Below are positions 35,007 through 48,043 of a DNA stretch of 64,000 bases, in pieces. The DNA is from Lentinus brumalis. Its lineage: Eukaryota > Basidiomycota > Agaricomycetes > Polyporales > Polyporaceae. How positions within the stretch are numbered: position 1 is the stretch's first letter; every line of letters begins with the position of its first letter. Under the pieces are notes generated by a model that was not told the DNA's origin, made no database searches, and was given only the letters and a program-made list of their open reading frames with translations. A program made the position numbers and the translations under genes. The stretch is from the NCBI GenBank assembly GCA_001792895.1, contig MARA01000001.1, forward strand, positions 372,001 to 436,000. The letters are read 5' to 3'.

Positions 35007-37596
35007 CGTACTGTGGCGTCGAGTCGCCTCTGTTCTGTGTGAGTGGGTGTGGAGGTATGCGTGGAGTCCTTGGTCGAACAGTCCTGAACTGTTAGGCCGC
35101 TGGGTGCTGCGACGCATGCGATGTCGGTATTGCTATGACGGATAGGCAGATGGAAGAGAAGAGCGCATAGGCTGAGGGTGGCGTACGGGTACGTGTTCGC
35201 TGGAACAAGTGCTTGCTCGCGCGCTGCCGCTGAACCGGCTACGTCGTCGCGGGTGTCGATATCTGGAAAGCCGTGAATACTATCGAGCTGATCTAGCTGT
35301 GGCTGGCCTTATCAGCCACGCAGAGTGGGCGCAGAGCTGTGGGTTGTGGGTGAGGACAGCGATGAGATGGCAGAAGACGGCGAGCTGCCTCGCTCCCACA
35401 ACGTGGGCGGACGTCATCACGGGCGCTCACCTCTCTCTCCTTCCATCCTGTCCGCCGTGGCGAAATCGACGACTTCGATACACACTCAGGAATGTTGGGC
35501 ACGACCAGGGGATGTGTGTACGCACGCGACAGGTACGCACGCTCGCAGTTCTGACAACGCGCCTTGCTCGACGCGCGGCGGCGGGGGAGTCGAGACGAGG
35601 ACACTGGGGGGAAGAGGGGATCCGGGGCGTCGTGTGCATGGACGACGATGTCTTCCATCCCCGCTGTGTACTGCACCTCTTCTACGAGCGTTCGTCGTAT
35701 GTCAGGCGCGATCGAGCAAGCGGTCCACTTCGAGCCGAGGAACCGTCGTATCCTCTTCGACCTTACGAGTGACGTCGGCGATGTGCTTTGCCCTCGACAG
35801 CGCAGACGCGGACGCTTGCAACCTGCGACGGACTGACGCACTCTCCCCGCACAACGCCCCGATCCCGCCCCGTGCTCAAGAGCTGTGATTGGCTGCTGCC
35901 CCGGTCTCGACGCGCTCGACTCTCGCCCAAGACCGTCCTCTGTGCTCTCTTGCCCTCTCCAAGGACTGTGTCAAGCCTGCCTTGCTCCCTGCGCCTGCCT
36001 TGCTCACTACGCCCGCCTCGCTCGCTCGCTCTCTTCCTGTCCCTGCCACCCGCTCTTATCCCCCCGCCGTCCTCGATCCTGCAGTACTTGCAGTCCTGCG
36101 CTTGGCCTGCTCGCATGGGCGTAGGAGGAAAGTACAGAGTGTAGCGCGTACACACGATGTAGTAGACCTAGAATGCCATCTCTTGACTTTACTTCATATG
36201 AGTGCTCGACGCTCCGACCAGCTCTCTGTTGCTCGACCCACCGCGCCCGCCTTCTGGTTCACCGCACGTACGTCTCCTCACAACTGCTATCTTTTGTGAC
36301 AGAGCTAACCTGCATAACGTTGTCAGCGTCGAACTTGTGCAAACCGCAGTCACTCCTTCAAGAACTTACCGCGTACCACGCCGCACCTCTGAGGAAGGTC
36401 TAGACGTTCCGGTGTCGGCATAAGACGGTCAACTGCACCGTGCTTAGTGCATCAGTGCCGCAGAAATCGCGAACGACGGGCCTCAAGACCTACTAGCTTT
36501 ACGCGCACTTCAAACGCTCTCATACGGACCTGCCCATGTCGACTAATCGTACGTAGTTCTTTGCCCGATCCTGTGTACAGGCTGACAACCTCGCAAATAC
36601 TTGACTCAAGCACGAAAGCTAGGGATCAGCATAGACGGTCAAGTGCACCGTGGTACACTGCTGTCGCAGAAACCGCGAACGACGGCCTCAAGACTCACCG
36701 GCTCCATGCGCATTTCATCGACCGACCGTACGCCGTTCTTCGCCCGATCCTGTGTTACTGTACTCGCTGACAACCCCGCATATACCACAGTCAATCACAA
36801 AATCTCGGGACGCGCCCAAATACATGTAGGTGACATCGCTGAACCCCTACGAGGCCGTCCTCCTCGCCGCTGCCCGCATCCTACCCATTCATAAGCTGGA
36901 AAGTCGACATTTCATTGCTTATCGTAAATCCGAGGATTCGACTAGACCTCCGTCACTCGTGTGTCCTGACCGCCCTGCTCACGCGCAGCCTCGACTTCGC
37001 TCTCACGACATTCACACAGCACCACAGGCATGAATAACAACGCACGCGACGTGCATGCCGCACCGCACGACGCGCACGACTGCAAACAGAACCGGCACTA
37101 TGCCTGCCGAACGACGTCCTGAATAACGCTGTCCACGGGCAATGACCGTCGTGGACGAGTAACAACGTACGCTCCGCTCAATACCACTACAAGGAACCCT
37201 CACGACTCACTCGGTGCCCGTCGTCAAGCCGTGCGCTCAAGCTGTGCGGCGAGCTACGTACCGATCGTGGGTGGGCAGCGGCGCGTCTAGGTTGGACCCG
37301 TCAACATGAGGCGTGCACGATCAGGAGACCGAAGACACTCACCGAGGGAAACAATATGCAGAGGACGACGTGAGTGCTGAACCACGCTCCCCATGAGAGG
37401 ACGTCTAGTACTGACTCGCGTCGCGTCTGCCATCACATAGAACCGGTCAGAAACGCTCTGGACAGACACGAAGACACTCACCGGGGCGCGTCACGCAGCT
37501 CATGGGCAGCACCGGCCACCACGTCGGAGGACAGAAGGACAGCTTGGACGGCGACGGCGACGGCGACAGGCAGGTGAGTGCAGAAGGAAGAGGGAG
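35007..37596. other. Non-coding part of duplicate A, with nested tandem repeat
   Basis: Several open frames on both strands are conserved in copy B, but this follows from nucleotide similarity and none shows a domain. The region upstream of 35006 is probably the promoter of the coiled-coil gene. A pyrimidine-rich block lies at 35930-36080. Confidence 0.45.
36423..36790. repeat. Diverged tandem repeat (period ~210 bp) inside duplicate A
   Basis: Units starting at 36423 and 36633 both read AGACGGTCAA(C/G)TGCACCGTG. They share CGAACGACGG..CCTCAAGAC, CGTACG..GTTCTT.GCCCGATCCTGTGT and CTGACAAC.TCGCA-type blocks. The same pair recurs in copy B at 47076 and 47286 with the same 210-bp offset, so the tandem event predates the segmental duplication. 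Confidence 0.8.
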
Positions 37597-40500
37597 CGAG
37601 GAGGTGCGCTGAGCGCTGATCAGCCCGCCTCTCGCAGAGCCCCACCTTTATACCCCACCGTCCCCACACGCACGGACCGCAGGTTCCATGGCTGACGCAA
37701 CTGCAAGTACGGCGGCTCGCCGGATGGCCGTCATGCTGGCTTCTGGGCGGGTCGCCGCGGTTAATGGGAAGCGACGGTTTGAGGTTCGTAAATCAGACTC
37801 GCGTTTCAGTCAGGCTAGCGTCGTTTATCCCCGACCGGCGTCGTGCTGGACGAGGCCATCGTCGCTGTCGCACGTCCAGCCCGTCCCGACCCCCCCCCCC
37901 TGCCCTTGCTGAGTGGGCTGCGGCGTCCTCGAATGTCGCAGACATCGGCTGACGTCCAAGGACGGGATGGAGGAAAGAACACATAGTGCGACCACCACGG
38001 CGCGGCGAACGGCAAGACTTTCCACTTGGCGGGGACTCGGCCGTCTTGGGACAGCTCACAGGTACGTCGATATGCAACTGATGCGACGGCTGCAGCGTCG
38101 CACTGAATGCTGATAGCTCCGTGTCATCCAGGACCGCCGCGGCCGCGTCGCTGGGGCCGCATATCCGAGTCCGTACGTCGTATCGGAAGCGACAGGTGCA
38201 GACTCGCACGTCCGCCGCCGTGGCCGAAGTCGTCCGCGCACGATTCCTCCAGACCCCAGTGCAGTGCACCGGCGATGCGATCGACTGCTCACGCCCGGGA
38301 GGACGCAGCATGCGCCTCAGCGAGACAGGGAGTCGAGCCGAATGCTGAGTCCGAGTCTCTGCACCGAGTACGGGAGGCTGGAGCTTGGAGGTTGCCGCAG
38401 ACAAGCGATATTTGTCTGTGCCGTGTGAGTGCAGAAGTTTCCTTCGATTTGCGTTTCAGGCTACTCACTAGCTCTTCGCATCAGCCCGCCCTCTCAGCTC
38501 GGCTCCCGACGCTTGGGCAATGGGAGATCGTGATTCGGAGATGCAGCGTCCGCAGGCCTATGGCGTCCTGTGTCTGCTCCCGCCGCATCTGAGCTACGGA
38601 CAGGTGGAAGGATTTCCCGATGGTTCAGAGCATGAAGCCGAGCTGAGGCTCGGGGCCGCGACGTTCAGCAGCTCATCTGCGCACGGAGCAGCAGCTACCG
38701 AGAGGACACAGGTGTGGTCGGTTTCTGCGAAGATGGGGGTCGTCACATTGTGGCTGCTTTGGTGCGTAGTCCCGCCGGTCGGTACGTTGTCTTGGAACTC
38801 GAAGCGACGGCTGTAGGACAGGATGCGCTAACCGCACTTTCTCTAGTGCAGGATTCGGTCTCCGCCGCAGACGTTCCTTTCACTGTCCCACTGACTGTTC
38901 CTACCGCCTGCCACCGCCGCGACGAGGTAGTAGGAGTGCCGCAACGAGGTGGGACTTGAGTCGAGTGTGTGGAGTCTTGGACCGTCGCATTCGCCTCAGC
39001 CCGGAGGGACTTCAGCACCAGCTCTCGGACTCGCTTGCGAGTCCTATACATCGGTGCGGCGTCGATCGCCCAGATTCCAACGAGGGCCATGCTTCTTCTC
39101 CGGGCGCCGAGCTCGGTACGTTGACTCGGAACCGGAAGCAGTGGCCGCTTCTCTTACGTCGTACGATGCGCTAACCTCACCGCTCTTGGTTAGATGGTTG
39201 CATGCACCTCGCCGCGGCCTCTGACGTCCATGCCTACTCCTCAAACCGCGGTGCGCACGATGCATAGATCCGAAATCTAACTACGTGGGTGTGGACGACC
39301 AGGACAAGCGCAGCTTGCAGGAGCGGACGGCGACGAGACCGTCTCGCTAGACGTGCTCCGGCACCTGTAGTAGTCAGAACCAGCGGTGTGGACTCGACGG
39401 AGCGCAAAATGACGAGTGCGTTTCATCTGTCGCGAGCGCAGGACATGCTCCGAGTCTTCGCTTGATGCTGGGCGGTGCATCGGAGATTGAGGTGCGTTCT
39501 TGTCGCACATCGGACACGGACTGTGCGAGTGGTGCGAACAGGGTGCAGCACTGCAGGAACACGACACTCCTGTGCTGCAGCCTAGGACATACACTCCATT
39601 CTGCTCAGCCGCAGAGATCGAACTCCCCGTGAGCTCAGGTCCAGGCGGTCTTCAGATTCATGTCGTCCCGGTTTCCCCAATCCGAGCACTTGCGCTGTGG
39701 ACCAGGACGATCTCGTGTGGCGTTTACAACACATCCTCCGCTTGAAGTCAGCCCCAGCCCTGGACCGTCGCGTGCCCGGGATTGGAAACACCTTCGTCCC
39801 GTGAGTGAATGCTCATATCTATCGGGCTGCGCGTATCGAGCCTTGCACTCGGACTCGGTTCCGTGGGCTTGGACTCCGCCCGCGAGTAATACGCTCGAGT
39901 AACGCTTGCTCCGTACGTTGGTATCCTGCCGGGGAGCACATTGTAAGTAGTCCACGACGCACCGCTGCAGAGTCTGAGCTGTACATGGATTGATCTCCAA
40001 TATACCGTGTTCACTCGCGTATTCATGAGAGTGCTGAGACTGTGGTCGGACGCAACAGCGGCAACACTCGGAATCTTCGAGATTGCAGGCTCAGGGTCGC
40101 ATTCTGGATGTCTTCTCATGTATCGACTACATGCAAATGTAGCGGTGTTCAATGAGAACTGACGGCCGGCCCCCATTCCACCCGTATTTCGGCACTGCTG
40201 TGTTGCCAAATGGATTCGTATACATATATTCGCTTCGGACGCAAACTGATAGGCTCATGGCGGACCTCCCAGTGTTTTGTCCCTTTGACGGAGATGCCGA
40301 GCTGTTTCTGTTCGTGGCCGTTGTCTGAAAGGGCCGCGGCTGGTCGCAATGCGCAGACCCATTCGTCGGAGCATAAGTATCGCAGAGTGCGGCACATGGA
40401 CAGCAGTATATAGTCTGAACTGGGCTCAGCTAGCCTACTCTGCACGCGCCGTCGGGCACAATCCCGACTCATCCAGAATGCCTTTGAAGCTCATCCCGCT

Positions 40501-40652
40501 GCCATACGCTCGTCCGTACATTTCGCCCTTCTCCGCCCGCTCCAGACATCATCTCCCAAACTGCGGTCACCCAACTAATTCCTGGAGTACCGCTCGCCAC
40601 ACAACTTCCCAAGCCTGACCATTCAGACCCTCGGGGAAGTGTTAGGCGTCTC
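37597..40652. other. Spacer between duplicates, left part: diverged internal repeats, no supported gene
   Basis: There are short frames only. GTGAGTGCAGAAG...ATCAGCCCGCC blocks recur near 37575-37630 and 38427-38500. GTACGTTG(T/A)CT(T/C)GGAAC...ATGCGCTAACC blocks recur near 38782 and 39116. A 12-13 C homopolymer is at about 37889-37901. The stretch looks like decayed repeated DNA. Confidence 0.4.
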
Positions 40653-41285
40653 ATGACCAAACTGCTGGGTATGTTCATCTTGACATCATCAATCCGGTCT
40701 GACTCGCTTGCCCGCTAACTCTGTGCTTTCTCACAGTCCTCGCAACCCGGGACCCGTGCGCGCGCATGTGGTGGACACTGACTTCCTTCCAGAAGGATGT
40801 TGTCCTTCGCTACGGCGTACTCCTCCTTGGCTGGCCGCCGGACATCCCGTTCATGAACTTCAGCCCCGGCCATGGCAGCCCAAGAATGGCACAACTACGC
40901 CATCTTTTGGACCTCCTCACAGCGAAGCCGCAGCCCCACATGTACTTCGTCAGGGAGAATCCGGAGCAGTTGCATGCCGCCCGCCTCGATGCCGCCGCCG
41001 CTGCTCCCGGCCCTCTTTTCCCGGCCCCCGTTCCTGTCCCATATGTCGGCCGCAGCAACATTGGTAGGCGGCACGGTGTTTGTCACGATACTGATGGTGT
41101 TGTCATTCTGCAAGATGATCAGCGAGGAGATCGACTCGGAGGCGAGCGGTTGGGCGTTGGTCAGGGCTGGCCCGTTGCCGCAGATGTTCAAGGATGGGGC
41201 ACGGTCGATTTGGGGCGAATCAGGATGGCGTCTTCCGACGACCGGCGAGCTGCTGGGGCCGTCGTACTCCAGGCCGCATGTGTAG
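40653..41285 (+). CDS. Basidiomycete-type hypothetical protein (fragment or short gene)
   Basis: A first exon ATGACCAAACTGCTGG (40653-40668) with a GTATGT donor and a CACAG acceptor near 40737 joins in frame to LATRDPCARMWWT. The following block, FQKDVVLRYGVLLLGWPPDI and MNFSPG, resembles a short motif I know from many uncharacterised Agaricomycete proteins (W-x-x-F/Y ... VV-x-RYGV-x-L-x-GWP). The continuing 40766 frame runs to 41293 but becomes low-complexity, and alternative frames with NIG/VFVTILMVLSF suggest further introns. The 3' end is unsettled. Confidence 0.4.
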
Positions 41286-41293
41286 TTTCTTAG

Positions 41294-43545
41294 GACAAGT
41301 CTACACTCTACTGGAACACCATGCGCTTCGACTGGGAATGTGAGGTTTCTCATCTTCCCGAGCATGCCCTATCCACCAGGATACCTCGGCATGACACGGG
41401 ATGCCACCGTAGTACATGTCTCGCTACCAACTCGTCTATATATTCGGGTAACTTGAGCGCTGTGCCAATCAATATCTTTGCCGTGACCGCTTCAAGCTTT
41501 CTCGCTACCAAATATCTGGGTGTGACTATTCCAAGAGCTCTCAGCTCGTCATTTGCTTCCCATGAGCTAGTAGTATGATGCTCCCTGAGCCTGGATCACG
41601 CAGTGTGCTGTATGGCGGCATGCGCATGCCATGACATTCTATCTAAAGCAATGCTACAGCATGAAGGGTGGAAAATTACATAGAGTGTAAGTAGTAGGAT
41701 CAGTAGGAGCACCGCCCGGGAGTCTAGACTATCCACTTCAGTATATCCCGATCTTGATAGAATTGTCGCTCCATGCCAACAGCCGAGCGACTCCCCGTGC
41801 GCTGACCGTTCGACCGGAGAACCCCGAGCACGCTGGACGTGTCGAAATCTGCGCGTTCATACTGCCTTCCCCTCTAGCCACCACACCTTGCTCTCGTGGT
41901 TGTCGACAACCTTTCCGCCCTCCGCCCTCAAAGACCGCAGCACTGTGGTCGACTCGTAAGCTGTCGAATTCTTCATCTGTCCTCGCATAGAATGATCCCC
42001 GCAGGGTGCGCACAGCTACGAGCTCTTGGAGAGGCAAGGCTCACCGCTGCGACTAGTCACAAGGAGCAGACGCACAGGAGAGGTCGATGAATGAAGACGC
42101 ACGGTGAGCATCATGCCAATGGCTCACAAACTTAGTGCACAACTGACGCATTTGACGTGCCAGATGGCCCGCGACGTACCCTGTCCCATCCCACCGTCGC
42201 ATCGCTGAAGCCCTCACAGCCATCGTCGAGACCCTCCCCCATCTTCATTCTCTCACCACTCGTCCCGCGCGGTGCTCGACTCCAAAGTTCATGCGTCAGG
42301 CCGTCAGCTTCTCGGCAGTCGATGTCTTACCTGGCACTACCGGCCCTCAACATGTACTTCGAGCGGCGTGGGCCACGCAACGGCCGACATGCAGGACGGC
42401 ATGACAACCTTCCCCCAGCAAGACATGCCGCGGAGGGTGCTCCCGGATCCCGCAGACTCCGCGTCGTCGCTTGACGAAGCGCGTTCTATGTCAGCACGCG
42501 CACTTTGAAGACCATCCGTGACATCACCCACCTTTCACGTCACCTCGAACGCCGAACGACGAGTGCTGGGTTGTGTCCGGGGACGTCAGAGGACAGCACT
42601 CGGCTTTCTGTACGCACCTTTCTCCAGTTCGAAGCTCCTGCTGCTTGTAGTCTCGAGCTCGCATGGTACATCATCACCTCTGCGCACTCACTGTTCGTAT
42701 GCGCCTTCAACTACGCGACATGCTCGCTGTGTCCCGGTCAAGGTCATCACGAGCCAAGTAAGTTCACCCAATCACCTTTGATATGCAGGTGCCGCGGCTG
42801 AACGCTGACGAGGTGCGTCGCAGCGCGCAACGGCTGCCGATGCTCGACGCTCGGATCCAGCAAGCCAGACGGCGGCCTCGGGCACGTCAAGCTGCGGAGT
42901 CTGTGCGCCGAGGGAGAAGGTGGTACGGCTAACGTTCTGCTGCATCAGAGACCACGGTCTGTGGTGTATCTGGACAAGTCTCGACCACGAACAATGCGAC
43001 GGCTGCAGGGTATGTCGTCAAACTCACCTAGGCGTCCGTGAACAGCCCTTAGTTCTCGAAGCAAGGTGCCCAGTGCGCGAAGCCAAGTCGCCCGAGAGCC
43101 GGTCAGGATCCGCCAGAGTAAGTCGCCAGTCCAGAGCACCGTGTACGACCCACTGACGTTGTCTCCCAGGCTGCAGCGAGCGAGACGGCGAGACACACGC
43201 GGCGATGGTGGCGGTACAGGAGCAAGAAGGCGAGCACCGCATCCTCGGTAAGTATGCGATAGGCGCCCGTGTATCATAATGTCCTCTTAACCCCCGCACG
43301 CGCGGCGTTCTCGTTCTCGTGTAGTTCCCAGTACGGGTGCGTTGCACCGTGGTTATTGGTTCGAATACGCTTTCTCGACTACATGCTGCTAAGTACTCCA
43401 GCTAGTCTTCCACCTTGAGTACCCAGTCTCCACCTCGAGTACGCGGTTCTGCCTCTTCTGTACTAGAGTCTCCGCCGCGCACCAATATATTTTGTTCCCC
43501 CGCCATGCACAGAGCCATGGAGCCTCCCGAGACTGCTCCAAGCTC
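41294..43545. other. Spacer between duplicates, right part: no supported gene
   Basis: Only short, domain-free frames occur. A minus-strand frame at 43389-43745 passes through the 24-25 bp tandem repeat and has a repeated TTFCKDTP peptide; it is probably a by-product of that repeat. Confidence 0.45.
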
Positions 43546-45696
43546 TCAAGTCGCACTCCCAGCTCCTCCAAGTCCTCCTCCAGGGGGTACCCAGCTCGAA
43601 TGTCGGGGGAAAATCGTGGGGTATCCTTGCAGAAGGTCGTGGGGGTATCCTTGCAGAAGGTCGTGGGGTATCCTTGCAGAAAATCGTCCAGAGTCAACTG
43701 ATCGATCTGGAGGATCTCTGTCCGCCAAACACTCGCTCCGCGCAAACGAAATATATTCCCGTGCTACCGACACCGCGCACCGCCCGCCATCACACCCTAC
43801 CAGCCCGAGCTCGGCCGTGTACCCCGCCCCGACGCTCTCCGGCACCCCGCTTACGCTCACGCTCACACCCCCACTGGCCACCCCGTTCACGCCCACCCCG
43901 CCCATCGCGACCGGCCTCGCAGCACTCGAGCCGGTGACCATCCCATCCCCATCCACGCTCTCCTCCTTCTCTTCCTCCGGTAAGCGGCGCTCGAAGGCCA
44001 GTCCGAGCTCAACCGTGCACAGCACACGGCACTGCTCGCTGCAGTACCCCGCATACACGTTCTCCATCGTGTTCCAGTCGAACCAATGCTCCTCCGTCTC
44101 CTTCTGGCTCTCCCCGCTCTGCGCCCGCTGGACCTCCTTCACCCATTCGCGCTCCTTGCCCTTGCCCCGGTCTGCTCCCGGAGACGTGGGAGACGCTGTT
44201 GTCTCGGCAGCGGCGGTAGATGCACTAGCCCGACGGCTCGAGCTTGCGGTCTTCGGAGATCGGCAGGGCGGGACCCAGGAGACTTCGAAAAGACCGCTGA
44301 GAACGCCTTCCTTCACAACGCTAGAAATGCGTTCTGCACGCGCACTTATTCGTGAGAGTGCGCTGCCGAAGCGTGAGCGGAGAGGGTCGCGGTGCAGTCC
44401 GCGGGCATCTGTACACCCGGAGAGGGCGAGGATGGCCAGGATGCCGCGGAGGTTGGCCTCGGTGAGAGTGAGCAGTGGCGGGGGAGGGACGCCGTGGAGA
44501 CAATAGAGGCAGGTGCGGAGTTAAAGGGCGATGGGTTGGCAGCATCCGGAGACGGAGGCTCCGAGGACATTCGAGGCCGTGCAAGGAGCGAACGCGCATG
44601 CTTGTAGGTGAGTGCACGCCAGCGCGACGTTGTCGGTTGCGGTTCTAGATTATTGGGTGAGTATATGCGCATACAATGATACCCACAACTCACCTTCGCG
44701 CTGCATGCGCTCGAAGATCAGCCTCAGCGCCTCGTCAACCTCGACGGGCAGCCCGTAGCAGAAGGCGTCCATCACCCGCGACACGCACCAGACCTGCCAC
44801 GCCTGCAGCGCGAACTGCACAAGGGTCGGGTCCCCAGCATGCTCGCGCTCTTCCAGCAGCTTCAGCATCTCCTTCCCCAGTGCAGGCCCGACGATCTCCC
44901 TATCACGCTCCTTCGCCACACTCGGTGCATGTGTGTCTGCACGGAGCGACGGCGCGAACTCATCCGCGATCGAAGCCGCGAGCTGGAGGATCTCCGCGTT
45001 GAGATCAGCTAGTGCTTGAAGCAGTTGAGCCCCAGACCAGTCGTCCGTCTTGGACAGGAACAACTTGAGCGAGGCAAGCTCCTCTGCTTGCGAGAGGATG
45101 ACCTGTCGCGCGTCGGCGTACGTGGCGCGTAGGGACGTGTAGAGCACCCGCAGCCGTCTGGGGTCTGCCAGAGCAGCCTCGGCGGAGTGCTGCGCAGCTT
45201 GCGTTAGTACGGGTGTCTGGGATGTGGAGGCTTCTGACGATGCGCGCGAGTGTGTGCGCGAGACGGGAAGGGCGATGGAGGCGGGGTCGGGTGGGGATGC
45301 GGGGTACGACAGCGACTGTGGGGTGCGGTCTGACGACGACGGGGCAGGGAAGGCAGCAGCGCTGAGCGTAGAGAGCTCTTCGCGGGTCGCGCGAAGCTGC
45401 TCCAGCAGACTCTCGTTTTCGCGTTCGAGGTGTTGTATGCGCTGGCGCAGCTGCTCGCGTTCGCGCTCGTGTTCCGAGCCACGGGGTTCCTTGGACTTCC
45501 CCCTCCCCCGTTCTCTGTCTCTCTCCCGCCTTCCGATGTCGCGCTCTCGATCTTTACCCTTGTCGTGATCCTTGCGCGAAGTGTGATGGTGATGGCTCGA
45601 ACGCGAACGGCGAATGTGTTCTGGAGGGTCCGCGAGGTCGTCGATGATGCGCACTGGCGGGAGGATCCAGTCGACAAAGTCCCAGAAGGCGTTCAT
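43546..45696 (-). CDS. Coiled-coil protein, duplicate copy B with replaced C-terminus
   Basis: Paralogue of the gene at 33048-35006, with the same start context, basic stretch, heptad coil and helical domain; its 5' exon is one codon shorter (RDIGRRERD against RDTGGRRERD). The 3' exon is collinear down to SGGVSVSVS at about 43850. There the duplication ends and the frame continues for about 100 codons in unrelated DNA, giving VPESVGAGYTAELGL, SARIPHDLLQGYPHDLLQ and a stop at 43546. The last ~35 residues of copy A are thus replaced by about 100 others. Expression and stability of this hybrid end are unknown. Confidence 0.6.
43616..43685. repeat. 24-25 bp tandem repeat, three units
   Basis: GGTATCCTTGCAGAA occurs three times in succession with GGTCGTGGG spacers. 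In the minus-strand coiled-coil frame it encodes repeated DLLQGYP units. It lies just outside the left edge of duplicate B. Confidence 0.85.
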
Positions 45697-47075
45697 CGTA
45701 CTGTGGCGTCGAGTCGCCTCTGTTCTGTGTGAGTGGGTGTGGAGGTATGCGTGGAGTCCTTGGTCGAACAGTCCTGAGCTGTTAGGCCGCTGGGTGCTGC
45801 GACGCATGCGATGTCGGTATTGCTATGACGGATAGGCAGATGGAAGAGAAGAGCGCATAGGCTGAGGGTGGCGTTTGCGTACGTGTTCGCTGGGACAAGT
45901 GCTTGCTCGCGCGCTGCCGCTGAACCGACTACGTCGTCGCGGGTGTCGAAATCTGGAAAGCCGAGAATACTATCGAGCTGATCTAGCTGTGGCTGGCCTT
46001 ATCAGCCACGCAGAGTGGGCGCAGAGCTGTGGGTTGTGGGTGAGGACAGCGATGAGATGGCAGAAGACGGCGAGCTGCCTCGCTCCCACAACGTGGGCGA
46101 ACGTCATCACGGGCGCTCACCTCTCTCTTCCTTCCATCTTGTCCGCCGTGGCGAAACCGACGACTTCGATATGCACTCAGGAATGTTGGGCACGACCAGG
46201 GGAGGTGTGTACGCACGCGACAGGTACGCACGCTCGCAGTTCTGACAACGCGTCTTGCTCGACGCGGGGCGGCGGGAAGTCGTGACGAGGACCACTGGGG
46301 GCAAGAGGGGATCCGGGGCGTCGTGTGCATGGACGACGATGTCTTCGATCCCCGCTGTGTACTCCACCTCCTCTACGATCGTTCGTCGTATGTCAGGCGC
46401 GATCGAGCAAGCGGTCCACTTCGAGCCGATGAAGCGTCGTATCCGCTTCGACCTTACGAGTGACGTCGGCGATGTGCTTTGCCCTCGACAGCGCGGACGC
46501 GGACGCTTGCAACCTGCGACGGACTGACGCACTCTCCCCGCCCAACGCCCCGATCCCGCCCCGTGCTCAAGAGCTGTGATTGGCTGCCCCGGTCTCGACG
46601 CGCTCGACTCTCGCCCAAGACCGTCCTCTGTGCTCTCTTGCCCTCTCCACGGACCGTGTCAAGCCTGCCTTGCTCCCTGCGCCCGCCTTGTTCACTACGC
46701 CCGCCTCGCTCGCTCGCTCTCTTCCTGTCCCTGTCACTCGCTCTTATCCCCCCGCCGTCCTCGATCCTGCAGTTGCAGTTCTGCGCTTCAAGGCCTGCTC
46801 GCGTGGGCGTAGGAGGAAAGTACAGAGTGTAGCGCGTATACGTGATGTAGTAGACCTAGAATGCCATCTCTTGACTGTGATTCACATGAGTGCGCGACCC
46901 GCCGTGCCCGCCTTCTGGTTCACCGCACGTACGTCTCCTCACAACTGCTATCATTTGTGACAGAGCCTAACCTGCATAACGTTGTCAGCGTCGAACATGT
47001 GCAAACCGCAGTCACTCCTTCAAGAACTTACCGCATACCACGCCGCACCTCTGAAGACGTTCCGGTGTCGGCATA

Positions 47076-47443
47076 AGACGGTCAACTGCACCGTGCTTAA
47101 TGCATCAGTGCCGCAGAAATCGCGAACGACGGGCCTCAAGACCTACTAGCTTTACGCGCACTTCAAACCCTCTCATACGGACCTGCCCATGTCGACTAAT
47201 CGTACGTAGTTCTTTGCCCGATCCTGTGTACAGGCTGACAACCTCGCAAATACTTGACTCAAGCACGAAAGCTAGGGATCAGCATAGACGGTCAAGTGCA
47301 CCGTGGTACACTGCTGTCGCAGAAACCGCGAACGACGGCCTCAAGACTCACCGGCTCCATGCGCACTTCATCGACCGACCGTACGCCGTTCTTCGCCCGA
47401 TCCTGTGTTACTGTACTCGCTGACAACCCCGCATATACCACAG
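47076..47443. repeat. Diverged tandem repeat (period ~210 bp) inside duplicate B
   Basis: Counterpart of the tandem pair at 36423-36790, with units starting at 47076 and 47286. Confidence 0.78.
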
Positions 47444-48043
47444 TCAATCACAGAATCTCGGGACGCGCCCAAATACATGTAGGTGACATCGCTGCACCCC
47501 TACAAGGCCGCCCTCCTCGACGCCGCCCACATGGGACCCATTCATAAGCTGGAAAGTCGACATTTCAATGCTTATCGTAAATCCGAGGATTCGACTAGAC
47601 CTCCGTCACTCGTGTGTCCTGACCGCCCTGCTCACGCCCAGCCTCGAATTCGCACTCGACATGCACACAGCACCACAGGCATGAATAACAACGCACGCGA
47701 CATGCATGCGGCACCGCACGACGCGCACGACTGCAAACAGAACCGGCACTATGCCGAACGACGTCCTGAATATCGCTGGACACGGGCAGCATGACCGTCG
47801 TGGACGAGTAACCATGTACGCTCCTCTCAACAACACTACAGAAACCCCTTACCATTCACTCGATGCACGGCTTGACGACGTGCGCACAAGCGAGGTACGT
47901 ACCGGTCATGGGTGGGCAGCAGCGCGTCTAGGTTGGACCCGTCAACTTGATGTGTGCACGATCAGGAGACCGAAGACACTCACCGAGGGAAACAATATGC
48001 AGAGGACGACGCGAATGCTGAACCACGCTCCCCATGAGAGGAC

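Larger units (their letters stand above)
33157..37596. repeat. Segmental duplication, copy A (~4.44 kb, direct)
   Basis: From the CACGCTCACGCTCACAC run at the left to a shared AGAGGGAG at the right, this segment is repeated in the same orientation at 43850-53578. The copies differ by scattered substitutions and a few small indels, such as 3 bp in the Arg-rich coding region and about 24 bp near 36215. Copy A lacks the Copia element present in copy B. Confidence 0.93.

Noticed and set aside
37889..37901. Poly-C run as a possible assembly gap marker
   Set aside because: Short homopolymer with continuous unique flanks; likely genuine, though its length may be miscalled.
43340..43375. GGTTCGAATACG, similar to a tRNA B box
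   Set aside because: The consensus final CC is missing and no A box or cloverleaf can be formed around it.
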